Shown here: piece after piece, positions 48,132-60,401 of the stretch
Numbering within the stretch: the stretch's first letter is position 1
Layout of the letters: each line of letters opens with the position of its first letter
Position numbers and translations under genes: made by a program
The notes under the pieces: model-generated
Seen by the model: the letters and a program-made list of their open reading frames with translations, nothing else
Database searches by the model: none
What the model was told of the DNA's origin: nothing
Assembly: GCA_020055645.1 (NCBI GenBank)
Contig: CM034546.1
Span: 70,122,001 to 70,186,000 of the forward strand
DNA length: 64,000 nucleotides
Direction of reading: 5' to 3'
Source: Tomocerus qinae
Lineage: Eukaryota; Arthropoda; Collembola; Entomobryomorpha; Tomoceridae

Positions 48132-49005
48132 ATCTGGGATACATTTGAGCATCTGCACCTGCTCAAATGTATCCGGCTACCTTTGAGCACTTGCAGAGCA
48201 CCCAGAGCAGCTGCTCAAATGTGTCCAGATACCTTTGAGCACTTCTAGTGCATTCAGAGCATCTGACATGCAGTCATCCGACAATGATAATGAATAATAT
48301 TTGTAGTAAATGAAATGAACACAAATAACGAACCAAAATCCTTAAAATCAGCAAAATAAATAAAAAATCACAAAAATAAATTAAAATTACAAAAAGAAGT
48401 AGAAATTTACCAAAATAAATTCCAAATTACCAAATTTAATTCAAAATTACTAAATTAAATTCAAAATTGCCAAATTAAATTCAAAATTGCCAAATTTAAG
48501 CATTGATCTTGATAGTCGCCATTAATATATTTTGATTTTGTATTGATCTTGATAACCAATATTAATATATTGACTGTGTATTTACTTTGACAATCAATAT
48601 CAATAGATTTGGACATTTTGTTCATTAGTAATTTTTAATTAAATTTGGTAATTTTGAATTTAAATTGGTAATTTCGAATTAAATTTGGTTTTTATTTTGG
48701 TAATTTGGTTTTTATTTTGGTAAATTTTTACTTATTTTTGTAATTTTAATTTATTTTGGTGATTTTTTATTTATTTTTTGGTTCACTATTTGTGTTCATT
48801 TACTATTATTCATTATCATTGTCGAATGACTGCATGTCAGATGCTCTAGAAGTGCTCAAAGGTATCTGGACACATTCGAGCAGCTGCTCCTGGGTTGCTC
48901 AAAAGTATCCGGCTACATTTGAGCAGCTGCTCTGGGTGCTCTGCAAGTGCTCAAAGGTAGCCGAATACATTTGAGCAGGTGCAGATGCTCAAATGTATCC
49001 CAGAT
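48132..49005. mobile_element. Long palindromic element with 9-bp TSD (Mutator-like?)
   Basis: This 874-bp element begins ATCTGGGATACATTTGAGC and ends with its complement. It is flanked by TCGTAATGT on both sides (48,123-48,131 and 49,006-49,014). The symmetry extends through almost the whole element: outer arms of repeated TTTGAGCA...CTGC motifs, then an inner AT-rich part of AAATTACCAAA/TTTGGTAATTT units. Nine-base duplications and long arms are typical of Mutator-like and foldback elements. No transposase. Confidence 0.85.
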
Positions 49006-49014
49006 TCGTAATGT

Positions 49015-49429
49015 TATGTGTGTTGTCAAAATAGAAGGCTGAGGATAAGAAAAGTTATAACATCGAATTAAAAAGATGAGATCAATTATCAAATTTCATT
49101 AAAATTATGGCAAAATATTTAACTGCGTTGCCACTTGTTCCTGAAACAAAAGGATAAACAATGATACAGCCAATAAACAATGAAATTGACAAAAAACACT
49201 AAGGTAAACTTTTGATTTAAATTTTTATTAGTACATAGAGATATTGCTAACATTATTAATTTATTTGATTCATGAATCTATAAGCATTAGTTGTATTCCT
49301 TCTATCCAATATATTATTTATCTTTACATTCATATTTATCTTTCATTTTAACTTAGTGTTAAATTATACATTAACTATATTATGTAATTTAAACTTGCTA
49401 CTGTTGATGGGACCTGAATACGAAAAATG
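49015..49429. other. 3' flank of chemoreceptor, no gene seen
   Basis: AT-rich sequence downstream of the minus-strand receptor gene. ATTTAT-type motifs could supply a polyadenylation signal. Confidence 0.35.
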
Positions 49430-51558
49430 TTAAACTGTTAAGAGTGCATCAACAGTGTAGTCAACCACTAGAGCCAGAAATGTGAACGTTGTGGATCTCT
49501 GGAGATAGAAGAAAGGCCCGACATCAATTCTGATTGGTTTGCATCCTCTGCTGAAACATCTCATTGCCTTGTTTCCCTTTTCCTGCCACACATGGTTGAA
49601 TTTCAATGACATTTCATTCATTTCTGCCCCTTGGGGAATGAGACCGACAGCCAAAATTAGTATGATTATCAGGAGAGTAGGCCAAAGCAAGTAAAGTGGC
49701 ATTCCGCTGGCTTCGTATGTTGTGACGATGCAAAAGTTGACCACCACGGCCAATGCAAACCCGAGTCCATACAACGTTGGAGCTACCAGGGTTGCTAAGT
49801 TGTTGATCAGAAAGTTAGCCATCTGTAGCATCATTTGAGCCCGCCGGCAACAAAGAAACAATTGGGAGATTTTCTTCTGTCGCTCAAACATTTCCTTGGG
49901 GCTTTCATTTTCTACTTTGGTTTCCAAATTCTTCAGAATTTTTGGTGCTGTGTGAGTGATGTAGTTCAACCAGCCTTTGGAGGTTTGTATGTACATCAAT
50001 GCTGACATCATTATTAAAATGAAGAGCCCACCAATATGATATGCTCCAAAGAATAATGGCAGAACTCCAAACAGCTTAATCCCCAGAGGCAACCAGAATA
50101 CCACGGGATGAAGGGGACTGTACCGGCTGAAGATTGCAATAATGGAAATAATGATGACAATGAACAATATAACTGGCATTACCAGATAGAGCGACTTTTC
50201 AATTGTCCCCGCTTTCCGTCCTTCCACTGGTCCGATCTTTCCGAAACTCTCTATGTAAAGTTAGATATTTTATTAAATTAGATTAATTAAACACATTCAC
50301 TATTCGTACACAGATAATCATAATTCTTTTATACTTTATCACAGTTATTCAACGTTTTATATTTTTGGATGAAATTTGTTATGTGGGTAGTTAAAAACAA
50401 ATCATCAGAATTATGTACATGATTATTATTTTGTTCTTTAATCACTAACGAAAAGCTTTACAAGTTAGAAAAGCAGAAACAAGTTAGAAAAAGTTCTGAG
50501 ATTGTACCTAAATTACGTGTTAGTTAGTTAGATAGATGGATAATATCGTTTGCTTAGTATTACAAACAGTAACACACCAAATTATCATGGCTGATACCAT
50601 TTTATCATGACTGGAGTAATGTAACAAGCCCTAGTATTAGTTAGGAGTTAGGTTTGTTAAATATTGCCGCAATCATGTAAAATGTAGTTTATGAGCGATG
50701 GTCACATGGTCCCTTTGTAAAAGAGTACGGAGACCACAAACTCCAAGAAGTAGGTGGTGTCCCAACTCTTTTAACATTGTATTGATATATATTATATCAT
50801 ACTATTATTATTATATGTATAGCATTAAGTAGAAATCTCGGCCTCAGCCTGGAATTATTCGCTGTCACAATTCACAAATCCGACTACCTCAATTGGGGGT
50901 AATTTTGACAGCGAATTAATTCGCTAGATAAAATAATGGTTTGTTACTTTGTAATGTTAAGCGCAAAAAATTTTGGCCTTTTTTGGAAAAAATCTTCGCT
51001 TTTTCTCAGATTTGCCCCCTACTGAATACGTGATTCGTGCTTGGATTCATACATAATGTGTGAGCCAGAGATTCAAAAGCGTCACTGAACTGAAACTCGT
51101 GTCCAATAACACTATAACATGTATCGTTATATGTAACAATATCGTTAGTTATTTCTTTTTTAATATTGGTAGGTACCTTTCAGTTTGAGATCCATTGAAA
51201 CCAAATACACGCAACCAGTGGTCACTTGATGTGGTTTCCAGAAAACGGTTGCTACAAAGGAATCCATGATAACGACCAGTAAATCCATGATACAATGCAT
51301 GAGAACCTCAATTACTTTGAATCCATTGCCAAGAGTGGATATCGAAACTATCCAAGCGAATCGGGCTGTCAGCAGAAACGCACCGATGTTTGCAATGGCC
51401 ATCATACACAACCATCCTGCTTGTATCCATTTCTTTTCGCTCCATTTCACCGAGATAAGAATTCCAGATTTTATTTGTGGCTCATAAAGAGAGACGCCAA
51501 ATTGATTGAATATTTTCCAGTACAGCACAGCAGCTCTGTTTATGTGTTTAGACCACAT
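49430..51558 (-). CDS. Gustatory-receptor-like chemoreceptor (intact)
   Basis: Exon 1 is 51,558-51,177 (MWSKHINRAAVLYWKIF) and exon 2 is 50,250-49,430. The 926-bp phase-1 intron has donor AAAG|GTACCT and acceptor TTACATAG, and joining gives one clean frame of about 400 aa, the usual length of insect gustatory receptors. Membrane segments: two in exon 1 and about five in exon 2, with the long loop (THTAPKILKNLE...RQKKISQL) between the fourth and fifth as expected. C-terminal block GPFFYLQRSTTFTFLALVVDY precedes the stop. It is probably a chemosensory ion channel; the ligand is unknown. The dead copy at 42,445 confirms both exon borders because its exon 1 has exactly the same length. Confidence 0.8.
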
Positions 51559-52793
51559 TTTGAAACAAAACGATAATATTTCATACCACGTTAATGTTAA
51601 TGGGCGAGGTCCTTTGTATATCTAAATAGTTCTATATCACCTCTACAAAGTTTGATTAAACCAAGACAAAAATCTTTTGTATGCGAGGAGCGATACGAGG
51701 ACGCAATTGAGTGACCTGATGTTCACTACGTTCTGCTGAGAATTTCTGGGCCTAATACATGACTACGTAAAGTTGCTGGACGATTCGTCGCGTGTACATT
51801 GTATGAAGCATGTCATATTAACGTTCTTCTTACCCTTTCTATTGTACCTTTAAGACATGTATTTAATTCCATATGCATTGCGGCTTGAGAAAATATTCCA
51901 ATACATATATATATAAATAATAAGAAACAAGTTCATTTAAAATTTAAACAGTATATTGCACAATTCAATAAAGAGAACAAGGAAATCAATGCTATACATG
52001 TGTAGGCTATGTTTATAACCACTTTGGCATTGATAGAAAAATGTGGAATACAAAAACAATCAAAGTAAACCAAAAGAAGGGCCGTCGTTAAGCGGGTGAA
52101 ACAGATTTACAGCGTTCCGAAATCAAAGAAATTTGATATTTTTCTAATGATGTTCAAAAGTACGGACTTCGTTGGATTATATTTTATTGTTATATTTTTA
52201 TCTTCTTTTCAACAAATAAATAATAATACAGGTTTTATGCCTCAAACAAAGAAAAACGTTTTAGAGTTCAATGCTCTCCGAAAGAACCAAATCTGATTTC
52301 CGCGGTGACCCCGGCCCCACAGCCATAAAATTTGAATATAAATTAGATCAGGGGTACTCGGCCCCAGATATTTCAATAGTGACGTCATATTTTCAAAATT
52401 CTGGGCTATAGCAACACGATTTTTTATTTTAGAAATGGGTAACGACAAGGGACGAACTTGCTTGGTGTACACATACTATACCAATGTGTTTCGAACGTAA
52501 CTATGACAGTCCCTCCCCTTTTAGGTGAAGTCAATAGGATGTTTTGCTCTATTTCTGCAGTCAGTTTGAACAGGAAAACTAAGTGCAGGCCCATGGAAGA
52601 TCAGCGGCTGTATCCGTGACCACGGACTTTTTCTCAGCTAAAAGCAAACTGAATGCACCCACACCTCAAACTGGCTGCAGAAAGATGCTGAAATTAAGTA
52701 TTAATTGGCATTACCCAGGGCTTTACCTAACATACATTACCAAGATGCGTCGATTTTGTTGTTCTAGTTACGCATTTTACATCAACACCACTA
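51559..52793. other. 5' flank and intergenic, no gene seen
   Basis: Promoter region of the minus-strand receptor should lie at the left. Frames of 60-90 codons at 51,266-51,576 are antisense to exon 1, and those at 52,096-52,801 show no domain. Nothing else recognised. Confidence 0.4.
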
Positions 52794-52991
52794 CAAGGTG
52801 AAGACATAGGAGGCGTTTTCCTGATTTTTGCACCCAATTCGTATTCCACTTACTATCACAGGGAAGTAGGCACCCCACTCAACCAAATAATCATTGTTAC
52901 TTGGTCTTAGGTGCTTACATCTCTGTGACATCATATGTAGAATTCCAATCGGGTGCAAAATCAGGGAAAATCCCTGTATGCCTTCACCTAG
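52794..52991. mobile_element. TA-flanked MITE
   Basis: Imperfect inverted arms of about 85 bp: CAAGGTGAAGACATAGGAGG on the left and CCTGTATGCCTTCACCTAG on the right, both followed inward by TTTGCACCC/GGGTGCAAA. TA duplicates lie at 52,792-52,793 and 52,992-52,993. Confidence 0.8.
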
Positions 52992-53320
52992 TAATGGAGA
53001 CGTCTTAGCTCTTTGTTAACCGCTAAAAATGGTGATAGTGGTTATAAGGAAAATTTCACATTTTTGTCTCTCACTTGAGGTTATAAATACCCAAAGTACA
53101 CAAACATTTGATTTCAACCGATGATATTTTCGAACGATGTCGAACAAAATAATGTGAAATATTCCTTATAACTGTAGTATAGGTTTTAAAAAGAATTTTT
53201 ATGTTACTGTAGGACAAGTGGTCTCAGGGAATTTCCAAAAAAGTATCTCGATTCATATTTACCCTCTATCATAATTTTTACTGGTCACCTAGCAACATCC
53301 CCATTTGTGGCAAGAACATA

Positions 53321-53526
53321 CAGTCAGATCAGAAATGGATCGAACTCCATGCGACATAAACGGCCGTCAAGCGGTTAGTTTTCTGAGTACTATACTTTAT
53401 TATTCACCATTCACCAACATGAGAAATTGAGCTGTTGTTATGGTGATAATGAATATGTGCTCAGAAAACTAACCGCTTGACGGTCGTTTATGTCGCATGG
53501 AGTTCGATCCATTTCTGATCTGACTG
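53321..53526. mobile_element. TA-flanked mariner-like MITE
   Basis: Nearly perfect 70-bp inverted arms starting CAGTCAGATCAGAAATGG, with a ~60-bp loop and TA on both sides (53,319-53,320 and 53,527-53,528). One arm has GGCCGTC where the other gives GACCGTC. Open frames across it are artefacts. Confidence 0.92.
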
Positions 53527-53674
53527 TAAGTGATGTGACAAAAGGCAATTTCATGCTTGAAGAACCGATTTTTTTGCAACCACGATTGAGGGGATATTCC
53601 CCTTTATACCCTGCAGTTTCCTGTTTCTTTAGCATGAAATTGCCTCAACCCTTGTCGTTGTCCTCTTTAATCTA

Positions 53675-54083
53675 AAATTTTGGTTGGGTTGGTGCAATGT
53701 GTCCCTCTAAGTTAAAGTACCACGGACCCTCTATATCTCAGAATATTTAGACATGACCCCCCAATTTTCGTCGGATGTTTATCGGACATGATCTGAAGGT
53801 CACGTTTACACCCTCCCCACCCCCGACGGGGGTATGAGGAAAAATGACATTCCACCGGTTTTGGACCTAAAATCGTTTATTATGTTTATTTCATTTAGGT
53901 TAGGTTAGGGGTGCGGGGTGGGGAGGGTGGAAACGTAACCTCTAGGCCATGTTCGATGAAGATCCGATGAAACTTTGGGGGGTCATGTCTAAATTAATAT
54001 TCTGAGATATAGATGATAGAGGGTCCGTGAGTCCGTGGTACTTTAACTTAGAGGGACACATTGCACCAACCCAACCAAAATTT
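53675..54083. mobile_element. TA-flanked MITE with long arms
   Basis: Arms of about 160 bp begin AAATTTTGGTTGGGTTGG and contain GTGTCCCTCTAAGTTAAAG and TCTCAGAATATT with their complements. The loop is near 53,840-53,920. TA lies on both sides (53,673-53,674 and 54,084-54,085). Non-coding. Confidence 0.9.
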
Positions 54084-54129
54084 TACCTACCTTGGCATTT
54101 GGTACACATTTTACACAGGGCTGTAAAAG

Positions 54130-54786
54130 CAGTGTTCGATGACCAGCCGGTTAGCCGGCTATAATGGTCAGGTTAAAATGGCTAGCCGGCTGGCAAAATA
54201 CCCTTGTTAGCCGGCGGATAAAATGGCTAAATTGGTTAAAATGGTCAAAAATAAAATATACGTAAAATGGGGCAAAGTAAAACCCTCTTCTGCCTAGATT
54301 AGCCTATCCTTGATCTACACCAAAGTTTAAACTAATTTTGTTTAAAGGGCCTACATACTTGCAATCTACAAATCAATCTACGCTAAACCTTGTCAGTCTT
54401 GTTTCTTGGCGAATTAGTACGGTCAGGAAGTGTTGCTGAAGCAGGTGCACTAAAACTTGACGCGGTTGCAGCAGAGCGTCGTCGTGCCGGCGTTCTTCGT
54501 TTTGTTTTTTGCTTTGATGACATTATCTGCGAAAACTGTAAAATCCGATAGAAATGTAACAGTATTTGATATCGAAACTAAAATGTAGTTAAATGCAGCG
54601 CCAGTCTATTTTTATTCATTTGTTGGACGCTGCGCTGTGGCTTGAAGTTTGAACTCCTGTGGTGCAAAATCAAGGAGGTTTCAAGGATATGGACATTTTT
54701 AGCCATTTTAACCATTTTGGCCATTTTAACCATTTTAGCCGGCTGGTTGGTCAAAAAGCTTTTTAGCCGGATAAAATCGAACACTG
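54130..54786. mobile_element. hAT-type MITE, family 3 (AGCCGG-rich)
   Basis: 657 bp. Ends CAGTGTTCGAT and ATCGAACACTG are flanked by the perfect 8-bp duplication TGTAAAAG (54,122-54,129 and 54,787-54,794). Subterminal clusters of TAGCCGGC and AAATGG(C/T)(T/C) repeats are probable transposase-binding motifs. It contains a short minus-strand frame listed separately. Confidence 0.93.
54383..54523 (-). CDS. Small basic ORF inside hAT MITE
   Basis: A 46-residue minus-strand frame starts MSSKQKTKRRTPARRRS and is followed by a Ser/Ala-rich tail. A TTCGCAG acceptor-like sequence lies just upstream. The start resembles a nuclear-localisation-type N-terminus, so it may be a remnant exon of the parental transposase. 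No homologue is recognised and chance is possible. Confidence 0.25.
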   Translation of the reverse strand: MSSKQKTKRRTPARRRSAATASSFSAPASATLPDRTNSPRNKTDKV

Positions 54787-55783
54787 TGTAAAAGCCTTCA
54801 TCAAAACCCCCATTTACGAAAACGAATTTTTGTGATTCGATTTCGTTCGATTCGAAAGAAAGAAGACTGAAAAAGGAAAAAGATAACAATGAATAGATGC
54901 GGGTTTTGCATTTTTGTCAAAATATTATGAATTTTATAGTAATTCGTAGTTTGGGAATTTTGCTGCGAGCTTCCGAATCTGAAAACTATTTTTGGTTGCA
55001 AACCTCAACAAAGTGCTGAGAAAATTATGTGTAAATGTTTTACAATCAAAAACCAGACACTGTTTTGACAATTCCAATTTATCATGGAACTATTCAAAAA
55101 CAATTTACAAAATGCCGATTTTACACACTTGATTATTATAAGCACTCAAAATTAGACAGACAGACAAGCGGCGTAGGCATAAAGTAGACTCCGCTGGTTA
55201 AAAAGTGCAATTTTGATGACATCAATAATGTTGACACAAACAGCCGAGAAAGGATTGTTGCATATTAGATGTCCATAGTTACCATCATAGAGAACCTTAT
55301 CAGATATGACGTCATACTCTATGGTAGCAAAGAAAGTAGCATAAAAATCGAAAAACGTTCTTCCGGTTGCTGAAACATCGAAAGTAGGAAGTGCAGCACG
55401 CTGGATTTTGCAAATGTTGTGCTCCAATATATAATCAATTATGTCCCCGAATTTCATATCTTTTGGAGTTTGCAGTATATCGTTTTTATACCGAATTCTT
55501 TAAGAAATTTTTATTTCCCTATTAATTACATGCAAAAACCGTCCCTACAAAATAATTAATATCTCTCGTTTGGGAGGGTGCAGCACTCTGGTTCTTGCAT
55601 GTTTTGAAAATAGGGAATTAAATCTACACCTCAGCAAAATTTCAACTTCATATTCCTTTGCAGTCCCTATTTTAAGATAGGGCCGAATATTACACAAAAA
55701 TGTGGATTTCGTCCTTTGAAATTACAGTTTTTAAATGCGTTTAAATTAGCTCCGATACGTAAAATCCGCAATACGGTACTAAT
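54787..55783. other. Intergenic, one unassigned ORF
   Basis: A 101-codon minus-strand frame (55,152-55,457) has no domain I recognise, and its end overlaps a CAGACAGACAAG repeat, so it is not called. The rest shows no feature. Confidence 0.4.
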
Positions 55784-55960
55784 CAAACACGTATCTAGTA
55801 GAGGGCGAGGGTATGCGCTGCGCCCCCACCCCTAAATATGAGAAAAAGGAAAGATTTTTCCCAAAGAAGCCAAAATTTGCAAAAAATACGCGAATATGAC
55901 TCATTTTTGTCATTATATTTGATTGCGTCCCCTTCGACCAAATTTCTAGTTACGTGCCTG
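55784..55960. mobile_element. Short hAT-like MITE (CACGTATCTAG family)
   Basis: Left end CAAACACGTATCTAG, right end read inward CAGGCACGTAACTAG. Flanks GTACTAAT (55,776-55,783) and CTACTAAT (55,961-55,968) match at 7 of 8 bases. G-rich and C-rich runs sit just inside. Fragmentary relatives occur at 18,531 and 26,165. Confidence 0.8.
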
Positions 55961-56020
55961 CTACTAATGCTTCAACAATTTAATCCCTATTTTTGTTTTT
56001 TTTATTTGCAAGAGTTTTGT

Positions 56021-56700
56021 CAGGGTTGTGGGTCGGGTTCTTTATGGGCTGGAGTTTTTGGCAAAAAAACCCATCCCGCATCAGTTAAAAACCCTGGGTT
56101 TATTGGATTTTTTACAAAACTTACAATAATGTGCATCTTTTTAAGCCAAACATACTCATTATCTCACATTTCTATTCAAAAATGTAATCAAATATATTAT
56201 CAGGTGGAAACAAAATAATTTTATACTTTAATTCTTGCAATAATTGTATCGTAAATTGTGATGCTTATGTATTTCTTGTATATTTAAATCGTTAATGTGA
56301 AGATTATTATATCACCTATATATATATTATATATATAAATATATATTGTTATACACAAAATATAATTAACTTTTACTTATTAATTCCGAAGGAATGCTTT
56401 GGGGTACATAAGTGGAAACATTATTTATGCTGATTTTTAATTAATCACTTACATATTAATTACTTAACTGCTTTACAATTAAAGCACCACATTAACGAAG
56501 GAATTTCTTTAACTTAATTTAATCAGTAAAATACAATAATGAAAATTTTTTCACTATTTATTATCAAGTAAATAATGGTAATTTTTAAGATTAAAATGTC
56601 AGTTGTAGTTTTCCTATATGATATAGTATAGGATTGTATTTATGCCCATAATTATATAAAAAACCCGGGATCGAAGATTTTTTTCCTAAACAAAACCAGG
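56021..56700. mobile_element. hAT-type MITE, family 2, second copy
   Basis: Inverted relative to 23,755-24,480: starts CAGGGTTGTGGGTCGGGTT and ends near AACCAGG after AACCCGGGATCGAAG. Flanked by GTTTTGT on both sides (56,014-56,020 and 56,701-56,707), seven clear bases of a probable 8-bp duplication. No transposase. Confidence 0.88.
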
Positions 56701-57835
56701 GTTTTGTGTCGTATAAAGTGCTAGTGAATATAGAATTATCGGAAATAGATTTATCGCAATTAAAAATATCATCATAATATGTAAAAGTGAAGATTAAAAT
56801 GGTATTAAAGATCTATTTCTAATTCAATTGGCAGTTTGACCAAATTAAATTAATTCCTGCTATTTTATACCGGGGCCTTACATTTCTTAACCAGGAGCTG
56901 TTTTCTCGTCTGCCTGGGGAGGTTTCTGCAGGGCGTTGCTTTAATGCTTTTCTGGAAACTTGTATGCTTCATGTGGCTATATAGCTATAAAGCCTTCGTT
57001 TTAATGTTCGAAAGGTGAAGTAAATATTTAATGTTGTTGTTTACATTCTTCTCAGACTCCTAATGTTTTTCTTTCTTTAGTCAAACCACAAGACATTGGA
57101 AATATATTTCCTTTTTGCTGCAATACCTTTAGCATGACATTTAATATATAAATGATGGAAAACTGGCAGTATACTGCCAACTGTCACTCAACTCTTCTTA
57201 CAACCTTTTAATTTAATTTACCCTATTTTAAGGTTAAATTCATAATAAACAAAAACCAAACTGAAATATTCAGACTGAAGACATTATAAGAATAGAATTA
57301 TAATATAGTATAGTCATTGAGATTTTCAAAAGCAATTCTAATCAAGTATTAGATATTATGGCAAAGACAGATTCTCCCAAAAAAGGAAAGGCAAGCCTTT
57401 TTTATTGTTTGACTGAATGAATGGAGTTGTTTGGCATATTAATAAAGTGATCATTATATAGTTCCCCCAGATATGTGGAGACAAGACGCACGGGGAGAAA
57501 AGATGCTTCGTGGTGGTGCTTGTATAACAATGTATGGATATGGGTCATATTTGGATGGCTGAAGTAGGGATGGCGCCGCCCACCTGTGTTATACAAAATA
57601 TACGTACAGGTATTATCATTATAATAATAGCAAGTCATATACCCTTCAACTTCAACCTACATACAACTTTCAAATTTTTACTGGATAGGCACATCATAGT
57701 CAGAAACCCAAACCTCGGGTTTCAAAAAGATATCTTTCATAGAAATAGTTTTACGATTTTTTGAATTTCGAATTTTAACATTGAAGGAGTGGGAGAAAGC
57801 GCTCTGGATATGTGCTTGTGAAGGGGTCATTCTAA
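56701..57835. other. Intergenic, no gene seen
   Basis: AT-rich. Two overlapping 76-78 codon frames on opposite strands near 57,400-57,760 show no domain. Confidence 0.4.
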
Positions 57836-58125
57836 ACGACGAAATTATTTAAAACGACGGGGGCATTTACAATGACGAGGTCATTTACAACGACGTCTAT
57901 TTTAAATGACGGGGTCATTTACCAGGGCCGCAGACAGAAAAACATTTGGGTGGACAAAGTATCAGTGAAAATATGAAAACTTTTTGAGTTTTAAGGCAAA
58001 AATTCCTTTTTTTCGATTTAGAGGGGTAAAGAGTCTTTACAATTACGTCTCTTTAAAATGACGGAGTTATTTAAAATAACGTCTATTTACAATGATGGGG
58101 TAATGTCAAATGACGCGGGGTGATG
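57836..58125. repeat. Degenerate AAATGACGGGGTCATTTAC repeats, split by an insert
   Basis: Short units of the form (A)AATGACGGGGTCATTTA recur about ten times, imperfectly, at 57,836-57,933 and 58,040-58,115. They are separated by an unrelated stretch beginning CAGGGCCGCAGACAG, which has the same first 11 bases as the MITE at 59,138 and is probably an inserted relative. Confidence 0.65.
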
Positions 58126-59137
58126 TGAGTGACTTAAAATTATATATTATGTCCATATAATATTTATTTGTGTAATAATAATAATGTAATAATATTAATT
58201 ATTTTCACTATTATTATGTTGATTCGAGAAGTATTGTTGTATTAGGATGTTGTAGCAATGCAGCAAGCAACTTTTTAAACATTTTAATCTGTTAATTTTC
58301 ATACTTTTTTTGCATAATCATGATCTACCATCCCCATTAAGGGGTTACCCATTTCCCGTTCGGAGAATGGGCCTATTACTAGTAAACATGTAATGCTTAA
58401 CTATCTCATTCTATCCTTTGGATTTTGTGGTGCTATTTACTATAGTGGCATTCTGAGAATTCCGAGAACTAAGGTACTGCATGCGAAGTTAGTTTATTGT
58501 AGGTTCAGTTCGTTGTTCATTCCTGTATGTGGGTAACTGAATACTACCCTTTCTCTACTGATTAGTGTGCGTGTGTGACTTGATTTTAAGGTAGTCTCAA
58601 CTCGTTACTTCTCAGGAATTTCGTTCCAAAAATATCCTAAAAGGATTATTTGTATTACATTCCGCGTTTCTAAATTTGTCTCTATTTTAGCTTTGATTTT
58701 CTTGACCATTGAATATATTTGTATTTGTGTTTAAAAGGTGAAGGAAAGCTATTTCGCTAAGGTAAACACACTGTAAGTTTTGTAATGGTTATAATAACGT
58801 TATTGTATATAGTTAAATTGATAATATTCATGGGGGTAATGAATTTATATTTATATATTCAGTAATCATTTAGCAGTATACAATTTATAATTGTGAATTA
58901 CACTTGTTCATCCGCCAAATGTATTACAGTAGCAATTATACCATTTATATAGGTAGTTAGTCCAAATACATAATAGTATTATATATGTACCCTTTGAATA
59001 TTTATGGTCGAAATAAGTCGTAATAATATATCTATTTGAATCCATCTAGTCAAAACTGGCAATAGTATAGATTGGGATAAAAAGCCATTTAATGCAGAGA
59101 AAATGTGATTTTTGTCAAACAAAGTAGAGAAAAATTA

Positions 59138-59260
59138 CAGGGCCGCAGCGAGGGGGGGCACCGGGGCACGTGCCTCCCCCCCCCCCCGAAATCGAGAAAA
59201 ATAAAGAAATTTTTAAAACCAAAAAAAATTTCTTGGTGCCCCTCCCTGGCTGCGGCCCTG
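59138..59260. mobile_element. 123-bp MITE (CAGGGCCGCAG ends)
   Basis: Ends CAGGGCCGCAGCGAGGG and CCCTGGCTGCGGCCCTG are inverted copies, with GGTGCCCC/GGGGCAC further in and a C run in the middle. No target duplication could be found. Confidence 0.75.
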
Positions 59261-59396
59261 CCCAATTGTATCCTTTATAACTGTTTCGACCTCACATTAA
59301 TCTCTTTGTTTTCGAAAGACAATGGATAATAATATTATGTTTCATTACAATGATTTGCTCGACTCAAAGTTTTCGCTGAAGTTAAGCCTTTGTATT

Positions 59397-59988
59397 CAGT
59401 GTACAAAATACCATTTACCACTTACCAGTGATAAGTGGTTTTTAATGGTATTTAACGTTAAATACCACTACCTAAAAAGTAGTGGTAAGTGGTATAAATG
59501 GTATAAATGGTAAAAAATAGTTTCATTTAAATTTCGTGTTTGAATTTTGAATAAAATTCGGTGCCAAAGTATGAAATAGGTTAGCAGATGATCATTGTTG
59601 CACAAATTGATAAGTGTTCATCAATCAGAGTAGGAATCAACCAATGGGGGCGCTAGCAACCCTTACCGATTGAGAAATTAATTGCAATTAAATTAGCATC
59701 AATTTTAAATGGGCGATACCAAATTCAATCTTTTCATTATTTTATAATTTTTGGTGTACAATCAAATAAATATGATTAATTTAATTGCTTAAGGAGCTAA
59801 TTGGAAATATTTCATAGAAAATATAGTTTTAAAACTTATATTTTAGGAAGTCTAGTGTATCTGTACTCAGCTGTCTAATCAATCGCTAAAATTTACCATT
59901 TTTACCATTAAATGCACTTTTACCATTAAGTGCATTTTTACCACTGTGATGGTAAAAAAGCCTAAAAAGTGGTAAATTTTGTACACTG
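59397..59988. mobile_element. hAT-type MITE, family 1, second copy
   Basis: 592 bp with the same CAGTGTACAAAAT ends and TGGTAAA-rich interior as 14,137-14,727. The flanks TTTGTATT and CAAGGCTG do not match, so the target duplication has been lost, possibly through a later insertion or rearrangement at the right border. Confidence 0.9.
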
Positions 59989-60401
59989 CAAGGCTGTATT
60001 GAGGGGGTGGGCTTTGGGGGCTAAAGCCCCCCCCGAAATCCAAGAAAAAAGGAAAATTTTTTTCAAAATACCAAAAAATTTCGCGCTTCGCGCGATTTTA
60101 TGTGATTTTTAGGCTATTTTTGACTCATTTTAGACAAAATAAGCCAAAAATTTTCGCGCTTCGCGCGATTATGTCTAATAGATATTGTCCTATGATATCA
60201 TAGCCCCCACCGAAATCGATTTCTAAATACAGTACTGGTACACTGTTTGTATTGCAACTTGCAACATATGATTCATTGTCTTTCAAATACAAAGAGATAA
60301 TCGTGAGAACGAAACAGTTAAAAATTACAAAAGAAATTTCTTTTTCTAGAAACACGATTATAAAATTATACATTGAAAAAATCTCCACCCTACTTTAAAT
60401 A

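Noticed and set aside
55152..55457. 101-codon minus-strand frame as an exon
   Set aside because: No recognisable domain; one end overlaps a CAGACAGACAAG repeat. An exon cannot be excluded but is not supported.
59397..59988. 8-bp target duplication for the second family-1 MITE
   Set aside because: Flanking octamers TTTGTATT and CAAGGCTG differ; GTATT recurs a few bases further on, but not adjacent to the element.
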